Source: Pictodentalium vernedei (Eukaryota; Mollusca; Scaphopoda; Dentaliida; Dentaliidae). Taken from it: a stretch of 64,000 nt of DNA. The position numbers were made by a program, and so were the translations under genes. The number at the start of each line of letters is the position of its first letter. Position 1 is the stretch's first letter. This document shows positions 44,049 through 54,045 of this stretch, in pieces. Under the pieces are notes generated by a model. That model saw nothing but the letters and a program-made list of their open reading frames with translations, had not been told where the DNA came from and did no database searches. The DNA is taken from contig CM062297.1 of the NCBI GenBank assembly GCA_031216915.1, forward strand, positions 177,248,356 through 177,312,355. Direction: 5' to 3'.

Positions 44049-44492
44049 TACAGTGGAACCCTGTTAATTGAATAGCCACTTTGCCAATGAAAATAATTCA
44101 ATTATCAGGAGTATTCAATTAACAGTGATTGTGTCACTTTCCTGTATTCCAGAGATAAACTTAGCATTTATTCTATTATATCTTGTTTGACAGAGCTCTA
44201 TGAGCTCTGTCTAACAAGATATAATAGATTAAATGCCTGTATTGAATGTACTGAGGCCAAGTAGGTCTATAAACAAAGAAAAAACTGGGGAGAGTCCGGG
44301 TAATTTCTCAACAGGTTATAAGATTTTTTATTCAATTAACAGGAGTTTACTCTATATATAACATATATTCAATTAACAGGTCAAATTTGTACTGAAGGTA
44401 TGGTAAATGGTTTTGTGTTGAAAAAGTATATTCAGTTAACAGGGTTATTCAGTTAAGAGATATCCAATTACATGTAAGTGGGCTCCACTGTA
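44049..44492 (+). mobile_element. TA-J MITE, copy 2
   Basis: The ends are TA|cagtggaaccctgttaatt and aagtgggctccactg|TA. The interior is rich in caattaacag, and the core hairpin is cttgtttgacagagctc/gagctctgtctaacaag. Confidence 0.85.
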
Positions 44493-44516
44493 CTGTTTAT
44501 GAAACTGTTGGATTTT

Positions 44517-44723
44517 TTAACTCTTTACCTAATGTAAACGATACCAAAACTAGTTAATTACATTATATTTAAAAATTTCCCCCCAAATTTCAACAAAACC
44601 ATATCGTGTGACACACCTCAAGTGATGTTGAGCATGTTCCAATAAGTGGTCACAAGGTATGGTGTTTTTTTAATATTTTTTTTTTCCACAGCTCATTTTG
44701 TAAATTATGTGACGATTTGTTAA
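44517..44723 (-). mobile_element. TTAA-A MITE, decayed
   Basis: It starts TTAActctttacctaatg and ends at a TTAA (44720-44723). The hairpin arm aaaaccatatcgtgtgacac is recognisable and its partner is poor. Confidence 0.65.
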
Positions 44724-45426
44724 CTCATTCGCTACTAGATAATTAACAGTAAATATTCCCCTCCGGGACTTCATTGTTTTCAGTATATTGTTTTTGATTG
44801 GACAAGTAAATATATTTTTTGACAACTTGAATTTAATGAAAAACAAATATCAATTATTATTGGCATTTCAGTAATTATATATTTCAGTAATATCATTTTT
44901 GTTTTACCACTTATATGTATTTTGATTGTCACATGTTTTTTTGTTTAGGCTGAGAAGTCCATTCCTGTTTGACATGCCCACTTTTCCATTTCACACCTGT
45001 TGCGGATGTTCCCTTTGATGTGTTCGGCTGATCATTTCCAGATTCAGAGTCACTGCTCACATAAGTTCAGTGTCACCTGAAAATTCTGACATGTCGGTGG
45101 ATGATTCACTGTCAAAATCATAATCACTATCCGCATCTTCAATGATATTTTTAGAAGGGCTTCGTCCAAATTATAACGAGACATGGCTACACACCGCCCA
45201 AGTCAGAATAAGCATACCCATGACATTTGGAAACATCTTCCACAACTATTCACCAATGAGAATCGTCCTACTATCTGATGTTGGAAATGTGTCATAATAA
45301 TTTGCTATATATCATAGAAACAATGGATCTCATTGGCTATCTCGGGAAATGTAAAATTCTGTTTCCAGTCTGTACAGAATGATGGATGAAAATGGAATAT
45401 TTGATTCCCCAGAGTGAACGTGTTAA
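44720..45426 (-). mobile_element. degraded piggyBac-like transposon with partial transposase
   Basis: TTAA bounds both ends, with diverged termini ttaactcattcgct and the complement ttaacacgttcact. On the reverse strand a start at 45184 opens MSRYNLDEALLK. In other frames it continues with EDADSDYDFDSESSTDMSEF and, near 45059-44950, SSDSESGNDQPNTSK and GVKWKSG. An acidic Ser/Asp-rich leader followed by a short basic KW segment resembles the N-termini of piggyBac transposases such as PGBD4. At least two frameshifts are present and the catalytic core is absent. Identification rests on the leader and the TTAA ends. Confidence 0.5.
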
Positions 45427-45450
45427 GTAAAGGTTATAGGGTTAACATGG

Positions 45451-45674
45451 TACAGTACGGTCATCGTGGACTAGTCACTTTCCACAGGTGGGCAATATTT
45501 CCACAGATGCAGTAATATTAGATCCCAACCACTAATTATAGAAATAATCATTAAAAACCCAGTGCTCCATTAATTGAAATTTTGCTGATGATTATTTTTC
45601 TTTCCTGGTAAACACAGGTGTGGACATCACTGTCCGAACATGGAATATGACCTGTCCATGGTGAGTGAACTGTT
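45451..45674 (+). mobile_element. TA-E MITE, copy 6
   Basis: The left end is TA|cagtacggtcatcgtgg. One arm of the core hairpin is deleted (aaaaacccagtgctccatta). The right end is diverged. Confidence 0.78.
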
Positions 45675-45682
45675 CACTGTAC

Positions 45683-46264
45683 AGTCAGCAAATGGTGTTA
45701 CAAGCTCAAAGGGTAGAAGTGTAAAGCAGGGTGTTTGGAGAAAAATATTCTGTTATGTAAAGGGTTAACATCGTCTCTGTGAGACTTCACCCAAACCCAG
45801 TCAACTTCAACCCAAGCCCAGCCTACTTTGTCTTGTCCCACAGAGACTAAAAATAAAAATGTCATGCTGCTGAAGCTGTTTTGTTGTTACTGAAATTCTA
45901 CATGTTCCATGTCCATTCAGTGCAACTCCACATCTTGTACACTTAATGCGTTTCAGTTTACACATGTTATTTGTTTTATTAAATGTTTTATTGATTGAGT
46001 ATGTGTAATTTTTAAACCTCTGCAGCAGCTGCTATTAAGGAAGTTGTCGTTGAAAATCAATAAACATTGAAGGTACATAAAGTACATGCATTAACAGGTA
46101 GGCCTTAGTAAGCATTTCAAGGATCGATGTCTAAAGTGTAATATCGGGAAAGAAAGAGAGTTAAAAAGTTGAGCTTTTCTCGAATTGTGGCCTCAGACTA
46201 TCTATAGCCTAACGGAGATGTTACACTATAATTCCAACTTAGATCATTCTTTACCATAACAGAA
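45683..46264. other. unassigned stretch
   Basis: Intronic, with no recognised exon or repeat. Confidence 0.35.
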
Positions 46265-46490
46265 TGGGGGCACGGTGTCTCAGTAGGTAAAGGTGCAGAC
46301 TGTAAGCCAAGAGGTCCTCAGTTTGAATCCCACATGCGGCAACTACATTGTGTCCTTGGTCAAGACACTTCACCCCCCCCCTCCATTGCCCATGTGGGGG
46401 CACGGTGGCGTTGTGTACTAAAGCGCACTGCACTTCGATGGTGCACTTGTCTAAATAAATAAATAAATAAATTAAATAAATAATACTGCA
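46265..46490 (+). mobile_element. SINE-1, 3' half missing
   Basis: The head (ggggcacggtgtctcagtag, cagtttgaatcccacatgc) and first body part are present. It jumps from gatggtgcacttgtct directly to an AAAT tail. Confidence 0.8.
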
Positions 46491-46544
46491 CCAATATTCA
46501 TTCTCCGTGTAATCACAGTTACATTGTAAGTACATTGGCTGTTG

Positions 46545-46605
46545 CTTCTAGACAACTTCACAAGTCTTGGCAACACCTGTATAGGCAGCCAAGACTTGTC
46601 TAGAA
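46545..46605. repeat. repeat P hairpin, copy 4
   Basis: The arms ttctagacaa, then caagtcttgg, pair with ccaagacttgtctagaa. Confidence 0.65.
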
Positions 46606-46823
46606 ATAACTACTGCAAAGACAAATGATGTAGACTGTTGTTTTGGATCCATAATGTTTGAAATGTCCCACCCTCTCAATATCACAATCAAATTAGGTTT
46701 TTTTATGAAAAGCAGAAAAACAGAGTGTACTATACATTATTCCTTCAAATTTGTGGAACACCGGTTATCGGTGTGAGTTTGATGGAATTTAAAGGCATGC
46801 AATCAAAGTCTGTTAATCAAATA

Positions 46824-47040
46824 TAGTGCAGTCTCTCTGGACTGGTGGTCATAATCCATGCATGGGCAGTGATGTTCACGCATGCTTTTACTAGGTATTA
46901 AAATCATCATTAGCAAAAATTTAAAATTACAATCCGGTGCTTCATTAATTAAATTTTTGATGATCATTCCCATAGTTAGTGCATCCGTGGAAATATTGCC
47001 CACCCATGGAAAGTGACCAGTCCATGGTGGCAGTACTGTC
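46824..47040 (-). mobile_element. TA-E MITE, copy 7
   Basis: The right end is ccatggtggcagtactg and the left is gtgcagtctctctggac. One core arm is shortened. Confidence 0.78.
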
Positions 47041-47483
47041 GGCTGTCTTATCTGTCAAAGACCTGCATTTTAATTTCAACAGTGAGAATATTAACATGAA
47101 TAGATACAGGACATGGCAGGGGTTTATTGTATTCAGGACTCTCACTCATTAATCTGTATCAGTGTCATACATTTCACCTTTCAGTTTAAATCATTTAGCT
47201 TCTGTTAAAAAATGTAGTAGATTTAAGGGGAGGACAAAGTACCTGTCACAAATTTCTATCAGTAATATGAGACAATTCAGTTAGCTGCATTCCATTATAC
47301 TATTAATTATTAAAGTTAGCTTTTGGGTATATGAGATGAAAAATGATCTTGAACAAATGTATGCCTCTATTAGTCTGGTATGTTAATGCAAATGGTGGTT
47401 TGTTAATGATAGTACAGTTTGTGGAGAATAGGTTACAGGTGAAACACCCATGGTGTGGAGTTACCAAATTTCCACACTATTTA
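47041..47483. other. unassigned stretch
   Basis: No recognised exon or repeat. Confidence 0.35.
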
Positions 47484-47622
47484 TACACAGAACGACATGC
47501 GTGTGTGAATGGGTTAATCGATATAGCACAAGTGCCAGTGTGGAAGAATAAAATGAGTGGCCACGATGACACAAGTGCCATATCGATTAACCCAATCACA
47601 CACGCGTCTCGTTCTGTGTTTA
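47484..47622. mobile_element. foldback element R
   Basis: The arms tacacagaacgacatgcgtg and ggttaatcgatatagcac pair with inverted partners ending ctcgttctgtgttta. The loop is about 30 bases. It keeps CpGs, unlike most of its neighbours. Confidence 0.75.
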
Positions 47623-47751
47623 TTACACACCTTCACGTCAATAAAACAATTATCAGAAGGACACTCAGCAATTCATTTGACAACGATCAACAAAAATAAC
47701 ATATTTTCTCGACAACCAAAACTGCAAGGGTAACCTGTGTTACTATTTCAT

Positions 47752-47813
47752 ACCCTGAGTTCCAATGTGTTCTATGTGCCTACTGGTACATAGAACACAT
47801 TGGATCTCAAGGG
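47752..47813. repeat. hairpin Q, copy 2
   Basis: The arms ccctgagttccaatgtgttc and acacattggatctcaaggg surround cctactgg. Confidence 0.75.
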
Positions 47814-48073
47814 ATGATTTTCAGCTATCGCTAGCGATTCAAATTGTAATCATGTTGCACGATATGTAGAAAATTCCAGTAAAATTTCACTTCTATTTTA
47901 AAATAGTCTGTCAACAATTTCCATTCCCCACGTATGTGCAGACCAGATTTTCACTTTCCACATGGCAAGGTTTTGCTGTAGATGGCGGTTACATAGAACA
48001 GGCATGTAATAAATTAACTTCTTGCATGATGCTGGCGGAAATTCCTGCCCATGACAGAATATCACTTTCTATT

Positions 48074-48413
48074 TATTTATTTATTTATTTATTGGTGTGT
48101 AAGATCACATATTTCTGCACAACGGCTAATCATGACCACGACAGTTTTACGGGTGGAGGAAGCCGGAGTACCCGGAGAGAACCACCGAGCAACGTCGAGC
48201 AACTGTCAGCTCCTCAACATACTAACTCCACACAAGCAGGGTTAGCATCGACGTGCAGTACGCCTTAGTACACAGCGTCACTATGCCCCCACATGGGCAA
48301 TGGGGGTGAAGTGTCTTGCCCAAGGACACAACACGGTTGCCGCAGGTGGTATTCGAACCAAGGACCTCTCGGCTTGCAGCCTGCACCTCTACCAACTGAG
48401 CCACCGCACCCCC
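48074..48413 (-). mobile_element. SINE-1, young-looking, with internal deletion
   Basis: The complement has the full head and tail; the body lacks a segment near the cDNA middle. A 13-bp duplication, atcactttctatt, flanks it at 48061-48073 and 48414-48426. Its CpGs are kept, unlike most other SINEs in the intron. Confidence 0.9.
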
Positions 48414-48507
48414 ATCACTTTCTATTGAAATAAGTATAATTGAAACACATTTAATTAAAATTCCCACCTTTAAATTGAATCAATTTTTTCTGCAATAATT
48501 TCTAGAG

Positions 48508-48586
48508 TTAAATATATTTTTCATCAAATCTAGTCATGGCTGCTTCATAGCAGCCATGACTAGATTTAATGAAAAATATCTTTAAA
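48508..48586. repeat. hairpin O, copy 1
   Basis: The arms aaatctagtcatggctgct and agcagccatgactagattt are extended by tttttcat/atgaaaaa. Confidence 0.8.
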
Positions 48587-48645
48587 ATACTTAAGAGTTA
48601 ATATCTTGAATTCATTAGAAAAGTATATAAAACACAAACAAAGTT

Positions 48646-48690
48646 ACAGCCATGGACCTCCAGGTTGAACCTGGTGGTCCATGGGTTAAA
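48646..48690. mobile_element. TA-F/TA-G core fragment
   Basis: ccatggacctccaggtt pairs with aacctggtggtccatgg, the shared F/G hairpin. No termini. Confidence 0.55.
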
Positions 48691-49287
48691 CTATACGTTT
48701 TTCACTGAAAGTAATATTCATTACATTCCTGGTGTGTTGTGGTTAATATCTTCATTATTTTGTGGAATTCCATTGATTGTTGATTCGGTATGACACCTTT
48801 ATCTATGTATTTCAAAAGCCTGCTTTCTACAGTTAAGCGATCAAAAAGATAACCCACTATCTTGTTTTCCAAAACAAAATCCATTTAATTTAAGTAATAG
48901 GCCAGATTGTGAGGCCAACATTTCTTGAAGGCTGAATGAACACCATTGAAGTTTGAGGTACTTCACATATATACAGGTTGGTTTATAATTGGGTGCTTTT
49001 CTATTTGGTATGTTAAAAAGTGTTTTGAAGTGTTTTCAGTGGTCCATTCTTTCCTTTGGTCACATTGTTTGCAGTGTTTTAGAAATTCCTACTGCTTTAA
49101 CTGCAAGAAAGAAAATAAGATGCATAAAAGGGCCACCCCCAATTTAACTGTTGTATGAGGAGTGTTTTTGGAATCAAGCCAAATCGTTGGTCTCTTTCTA
49201 TACATAATCTGCTCTATTTGTTTGTGCTGTGGCCATTCAGAACTTCAGTTATATCAAAATACCGAAAAACATTGGGCATTAAATTTT
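48691..49287. other. unassigned stretch
   Basis: No recognised exon or repeat. The small frame at 48946-49158 shows no known domain. Confidence 0.35.
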
Positions 49288-49402
49288 TCCCACAATTCTA
49301 CTAGGAATTGAACCTATTCCACCTTGTTTTACAGAGCTCATTAACCCTTATCAAACAAGATTGCATTGGTTAAATTCCTAGTTGCATTATGGGAAAAAAT
49401 TG
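49288..49402. mobile_element. hairpin element N, copy 1
   Basis: The ends tcccacaattctactaggaa and taaattcctagttgcattat face each other. The core (cttgttttacagagctc and atcaaacaag) matches TA-J. A second copy is at 61092-61200. Confidence 0.65.
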
Positions 49403-49487
49403 CATTTTGATATTGTAATATTCGTTCATCAGTGTGCAAAGGGTTAATAAAAGTTAACTCGGGAGAAAAACTGGACCAGATCTAATC

Positions 49488-49736
49488 TGCAGTACAGTTG
49501 CCGTGGACTGGTCATAATCCCAACGTGGGCTGTGATGTCAACACATGCGTTTACCAGGTAATAAAAGCATCATCAGCAAAATTTTAATTGACGAAGCACC
49601 GGGTTGAACCCAGTGCATCATTAATTAAATTTTTGATGATTATTCCAAAAATTAGTAGTTGGAATCTAATGTTATTGCATTCATGGAAATATTGTCCGCA
49701 TGTGGAAAGTGACTAGTCCACAGCAACTGTACTGTA
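49488..49736 (-). mobile_element. TA-E MITE, copy 8
   Basis: The left end is cagtacagttgccgtggac and the right is cagcaactgtactg|TA. The core is gaagcaccgggtt/aacccagtgc. Confidence 0.85.
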
Positions 49737-50098
49737 TAAATGTTATGAAGAGAGTTCTTTTTATTTTATAGCAGGGTTTGGACTAAAGTTGTGTGCAGTT
49801 TTGAAATATTAACTGAGTTTAAGTTTTGGTAAAAAACTTGGTTTTTCACTTTTATTTTCAGTTTTTAAATGTGGGAAATAAAATATAGGCACTTTTATAA
49901 TCATTTTGTGTTGTTTTCGGAGAATGATAATAAGATAAAATGGAGTTGTATGTTTTTCAAGTGCGGTCAAAAATAATTTTGTTGAATTTAAACATATAAT
50001 CTGTAGCAGGTTATGCTATATGACATGGTGGTAAACATGGTGGTAACCTATAGGAAAAAAGTGCTGTAATGCTTTTCCACTTTCTTTGTTTTTACAAC
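49737..50098. other. unassigned stretch
   Basis: AT-rich with no recognised feature. Confidence 0.35.
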
Positions 50099-50341
50099 TT
50101 AACTCTTTACCTAAAATGAAAAGCAGACGACACTTGCAAATAAAATTCTTAAATAACTATTTTTTTCATTTTTTGCATCAAAACCATAGCTTATGACCCC
50201 TCATTGGAATGAGCTCATTGAGCTCATTCCAATGAGGAGACATAAGCTATGTTTTTGATGCAAAAAATGAAAAACTAATGAAAGCTGGAGAGTAATTTTT
50301 GTGAATATGGTTTTGGCCATTACGTTTGGGTAGAGGGTTAG
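50099..50341 (-). mobile_element. TTAA-B MITE
   Basis: It starts TTAActctttacctaaaatg and ends tacgtttgggtagaggg. The central hairpin is accataGCttatgacccctc with partner, around gagctcattgagctc. CpG sites of the core (acgagctcg) have become TG/CA. Confidence 0.82.
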
Positions 50342-50342
50342 G

Positions 50343-50600
50343 GCATGTTGTTTATGTCTTGACAGAATTTACACCCAAATAAATAGCAACAACTAACACA
50401 TTGTTGAGATCACGTGTTCGTTGTTGCTATTTATTTTGATGGAAATTCTGTCGTGATGTAAATGGCATGCCACTCTAGTCCTATGTGGATGGAGTGTGCA
50501 ACCTTTTAGTGAAGTTTCTTCCGAAAGATTGTCATACCTGACTGGCAAAACATGCAGGATTAAGAAGTTAATTTAGACTATTTTCTTTTATCATAACTGC
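50343..50600. repeat. repeat X, copy 2, with foldback arms
   Basis: The arms cagaatttacacccaaataa, then atagcaacaac, pair with gttgttgctatttatttt, then ggaaattctgtc, over about 50 bases each. Sequence to the right (atgtaaatggcatgccac, gcaaaacatgcaggatt) matches 28448-28860. Confidence 0.65.
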
Positions 50601-50942
50601 ATTCGCGTATATTACAGTTGACTTACCCGGTAACCCCCCCACGTAACTTAAACGATCATCCGTATTTTATTCCCAGGCCTCTATAGAATGCAGATGTGAC
50701 CCAATTTTGCAGTGAAAATAAGCTATTACTCTGGTTTGTTTTGTTTTTTGTGACACCAAATTCCAATTTACAAAAAAAACGTTAAACTACACAGCCCTAG
50801 TTTGGGCTGTTGAATAAAATGATGAAATTGAGTACCAAAATGATGAAATTACATGTACTTCAATTGTACAGGAGTTAAATTAGAAGAGACAATTTTTGAA
50901 AAACTCAGGACTGTTTTCAGTAAAAAGAGACTGTTAATTGGT

Positions 50943-51030
50943 CCAAAATATTTGGCAAGATTTGGCCTTGCGAGGCCAAATCTAGCCTTGTTAGGCTAAT
51001 TCGAGCCAAAATATTTGGCAAGATTTGGCC
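50943..51030. repeat. 25-bp direct repeat with hairpin
   Basis: The 25-base unit that begins ccaaaatatttggcaagatt and ends tggcc occurs at 50943 and 51006. gatttggcc and ggccaaatc pair after the first copy. Confidence 0.8.
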
Positions 51031-51035
51031 CCACA

Positions 51036-51300
51036 TACAGTACGTGGAGAGTGGATTGTAACTAAATCACCCGTGGAGTGGAGTTAATTATCACCCAAAC
51101 TATAACTTTCAAATTTTGTATATATCGACTAAAACACAAGCAATGTTTCAGCCAATGGACCTCCGGGTTTAACCCGGAGGTCCCATTGGCTGAAACTTTG
51201 CTTGTGCTTGTTATGCTTTGCAACAAATTTGCCATTATTGCTTGGGTGGAATCTCCACTCTGTGGGTGATTTAGTGATAATACACTCTCCATGTACTGTA
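51036..51300 (+). mobile_element. TA-G MITE, copy 3, intact
   Basis: The ends are TA|cagtacgtggagagtgga and tacactctccatgtactg|TA. The central hairpin pairs gccaatggacctccgggt with its partner around ttta. Confidence 0.87.
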
Positions 51301-51301
51301 C

Positions 51302-51819
51302 TTGATGTGTTTGTGAGTTTCAGCCCTGATAGAGTGGTTGAGAATCAAATCACTCTGTTTATTGTGTACATATAATAAAGAGAAATCAGCATTGTTTTCT
51401 CAACAGAATACCATATGAAGACAATCTGCCTGTTCCCAATAATTTTATGATAATTTAGTGAAAAGTCTATTGTTTCTTTTAAAAGACATAAAAATATAAA
51501 ATTCAACAGTCAGTTATAGAAGAGAGCATACCATTGTTATTAGAGATGTAGAAATGTGAAAGATAATTTTCACTGCAGCAAATGTATTTGTGATAATCGG
51601 AATATGAAAATAAAAATATAATTTATTGTCATTTTAATAAAGAGACTTTTCAAGAAGGATTTCCTGCAGTTGGAAATTTTCTCAGACATTGAACTAGCCA
51701 ATAATGGACCTGTGAATTACTGAATACCTTTTTATCATGAATCCATATTTCTTTGTATGGTAGATTCAGAGTTGAGTACTGTAGAAGGCAAAAGAAGTCA
51801 CAATGTCTGGTATTACTAG
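51302..51819. other. unassigned stretch
   Basis: No recognised exon or repeat. Confidence 0.35.
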
Positions 51820-52068
51820 TACAGTATGGCCGCTGTGGACTGGTCACTTTCCATGGATGGGCAATATTTCCACAGACGCAATAATATTAGCTTCCAAACA
51901 CTAATTATGGGAATAATCATCAAAAAATTAATTTTGAAGCACCGGGTACAACCCGGTGCTTCTTAAATTAATATTTTGCTGATGATGATTTTTATTACCT
52001 GGTAGACTCATGCATGGACATTACTGCCCCTGTGTGGATTATGACCAGTCCACGGCGACTGTACTTTA
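51820..52068 (+). mobile_element. TA-E MITE, copy 9
   Basis: The left end is TA|cagtatggccgctgtgg and the right is cacggcgactgtact. The core is gaagcaccgggta/cccggtgcttc. Confidence 0.87.
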
Positions 52069-52084
52069 CATCGTAGAATCCATT

Positions 52085-52142
52085 TGTTTATTGGAGTTTA
52101 AGAGCACTTTCAACAACCAGGGTTATATGGGTGGAGGAAGCC
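52085..52142 (-). mobile_element. SINE-2 tail fragment
   Basis: The reverse of the tail: tttattggagtttaagagca, then caaccagggt and gggtggaggaagcc. It joins the truncated TA-J copy. Confidence 0.7.
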
Positions 52143-52402
52143 CAAGTTCTGTCAAATAAGATATAGTAGATTAAATGCATATATTATATTACCGAGGCCA
52201 AATAGGTCTAAAAACAGGGCCAGAACTTTGATTGTCAGTGTATTTTCTTGACCAGAGTTTTCTATTCAGTAAACAGGAATGTACTTCATAACTTATATTC
52301 AGTTAACAGGTAAAATTTGTACTTAAGCTATGGTAAATGGTTCAATTCAATTAACAGGGCTATTCAATTAAAAAATATTTGATTAAGTGGGTTCAACTAT
52401 AT
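52143..52402 (+). mobile_element. TA-J MITE, copy 3, left-truncated
   Basis: It starts inside the core (gtcaaataagatatagtaga), carries attcagtaaacaggaatgta and caattaacagggctattc, and ends attaagtgggttcaactata. Confidence 0.75.
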
Positions 52403-52425
52403 TTACATTGTTTGAAGCCAGTTAA

Positions 52426-52652
52426 TGCCCCCGTGGGAACCCCGGGAAGGGAAGTGCTTGTTCACTGTGGTAAACAAGCTCAGTTTTACTGGTAAAATAT
52501 GACCCGATAACCATTGCCTGGGGTGAAAGTCCTGCAAAATGTGCAACATGGGAATAAACAGTTGGTTGGACTTGACTTTATATCCATGTTACTGTCAGGA
52601 TTAGCCATTGTGCAGAAATATGTGACCTTAAACACCAATAAATAAATAAGTG
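52426..52652 (+). mobile_element. SINE-C with the SINE-1 tail
   Basis: The body has cttgttcactgtggtaaaca, tactggtaaaatatgacccg and gtgcaacatgggaataaaca. The 3' end (gattagccattgtgcagaaa, tatgtgaccttaaacacc, AAAT units) is the same as SINE-1. The head has no obvious tRNA or 5S promoter. Confidence 0.75.
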
Positions 52653-53022
52653 AGTTAATATTTTCAGCACATCTCTGGCCAAGAATGATTCTGACGCCAA
52701 TTTGTTAGGTTTTTGTAAATTTTAAAAATGTTAATGGAACAAACACATAAGTGTCATTGAAATTAGTTCTCCAGAGAAAATGTGTATTTGAAATTTTTTG
52801 GTTTAATAGTTATTTCATGGCTTGACTGACAAAAGTAAAGGATTTGTGCATGCAACATTTCATTGGCCATTAATCTGGCAAGAACATAATGTTTGTATTG
52901 TAGGTGTGTTACTACTGTATTACCTTGTATGTCAAGCCACATCCTCTGTTTTCCATACTTTGTATTATACAGATCTGATTGAAAGATATTGTCCATTTAG
53001 AAGAAATTTTCTTACATCCTTC
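52653..53022. other. unassigned stretch
   Basis: A 92-codon frame starting at 52822 shows no known family and runs into the TA-E copy. Confidence 0.35.
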
Positions 53023-53494
53023 TACAGTATGGCCACTGTGGACTGGTCACTTTCCATTGGTTTGCAATATCTCCACAGACACAATAATTTTAGATTCTAA
53101 ACGCTAACTATAGGAATAATCATCAAAAATATAATTAATGACGGACTGGGTACATCCTGGGGCCAATACTATAAAACTTTTACAATTGTATTTTCTAGTT
53201 ATGACTTTAAATGGGTTGAAAGGAACCATTAGAATTTTCAAAGATCTGGCAATTTGCCATCTGGCAAATTGCCATATCTTTTAAAATTCTAGTGCTTCAT
53301 TTTAGTCAGTTATATTAGTAGGTAGAAAATACATTTCTAGAAAATACAATTGTAAACGTTTTATAGTATTGGCCCCTGGTGCTTCATTAATTAAAATTCT
53401 GCTGCTGATGATTTTTATTACCTGGTAAAAATGCATGTGTGGATACCACTACCCATACGTTGATTACGACCAGTCCATTGGTGACTGTACTGTA
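53023..53494 (+). mobile_element. TA-E MITE, copy 10, with a foldback in its loop
   Basis: The ends are TA|cagtatggccactgtgg and ggtgactgtactg|TA. The core hairpin is split at the loop by an element at about 53159-53376. Confidence 0.85.
53159..53376. mobile_element. near-complete palindrome nested in TA-E
   Basis: The ends ggggccaatactataaaac and gttttatagtattggcccc are followed inward by acaattgtattttctag and its partner. A second hairpin, tggcaatttgcca/tggcaaattgcca, lies at the centre. With ends at GGGCC the 3-mer ctg is duplicated. The termini recall Harbinger/ISL2EU elements, from memory and untested. Confidence 0.72.
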
Positions 53495-54039
53495 GATGCA
53501 ACCTGTTATGAGGTTGTTGTTGATCTCATGCTAAAAGTTTTAGTTTTTTTTCTTTTTTCCTTTTTTTTTTTTGTTTCAGCTCTGTTTTTGAGAAAAAATC
53601 TTAAAATTTTTATTATTTTTTCAAGACATATTTTTGCTTGTCTTATATGATTTGGGGTTGGTAAAGGATTAAAACTGACACTGACAGCACAGACATTAAC
53701 AAGGACGTCGCAACAGGGGGTGGCCAGGTAGGGGATATCTCTGTCTTCCTTTCCTCCCCCTCCTATCCTGGTCGAAATTTTCAATAGTTAGAAATGTTTA
53801 GCTTCAAACCATCAACTACTGAAAATTTCATTTTGCAGGAAGTAGTAAATTTCATGGAATTTTATTTGAAGGTGCAACCACTTCTAATATACATTTAGGG
53901 AATTTTTAACAACATTTCATGGGATTTACTAACTGGAGTCAATATAACGTCCATTGAATGCAACAAAGTGCCATGCTAAAACCCGCAAAGCAAGACCCTC
54001 TAGGCAGTAAAGATTTGAATATTTTTTTGATTGAAAGGT
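53495..54039. other. unassigned stretch
   Basis: Holds a T-rich tract at about 53545-53572. No recognised exon. Confidence 0.35.
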
Positions 54040-54045
54040 CAAAAT

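Noticed and set aside
52822-53100. Hydrophobic 92-codon frame as a small membrane protein
   Set aside because: Its 3' part is the TA-E terminus, and the codons show no family similarity.
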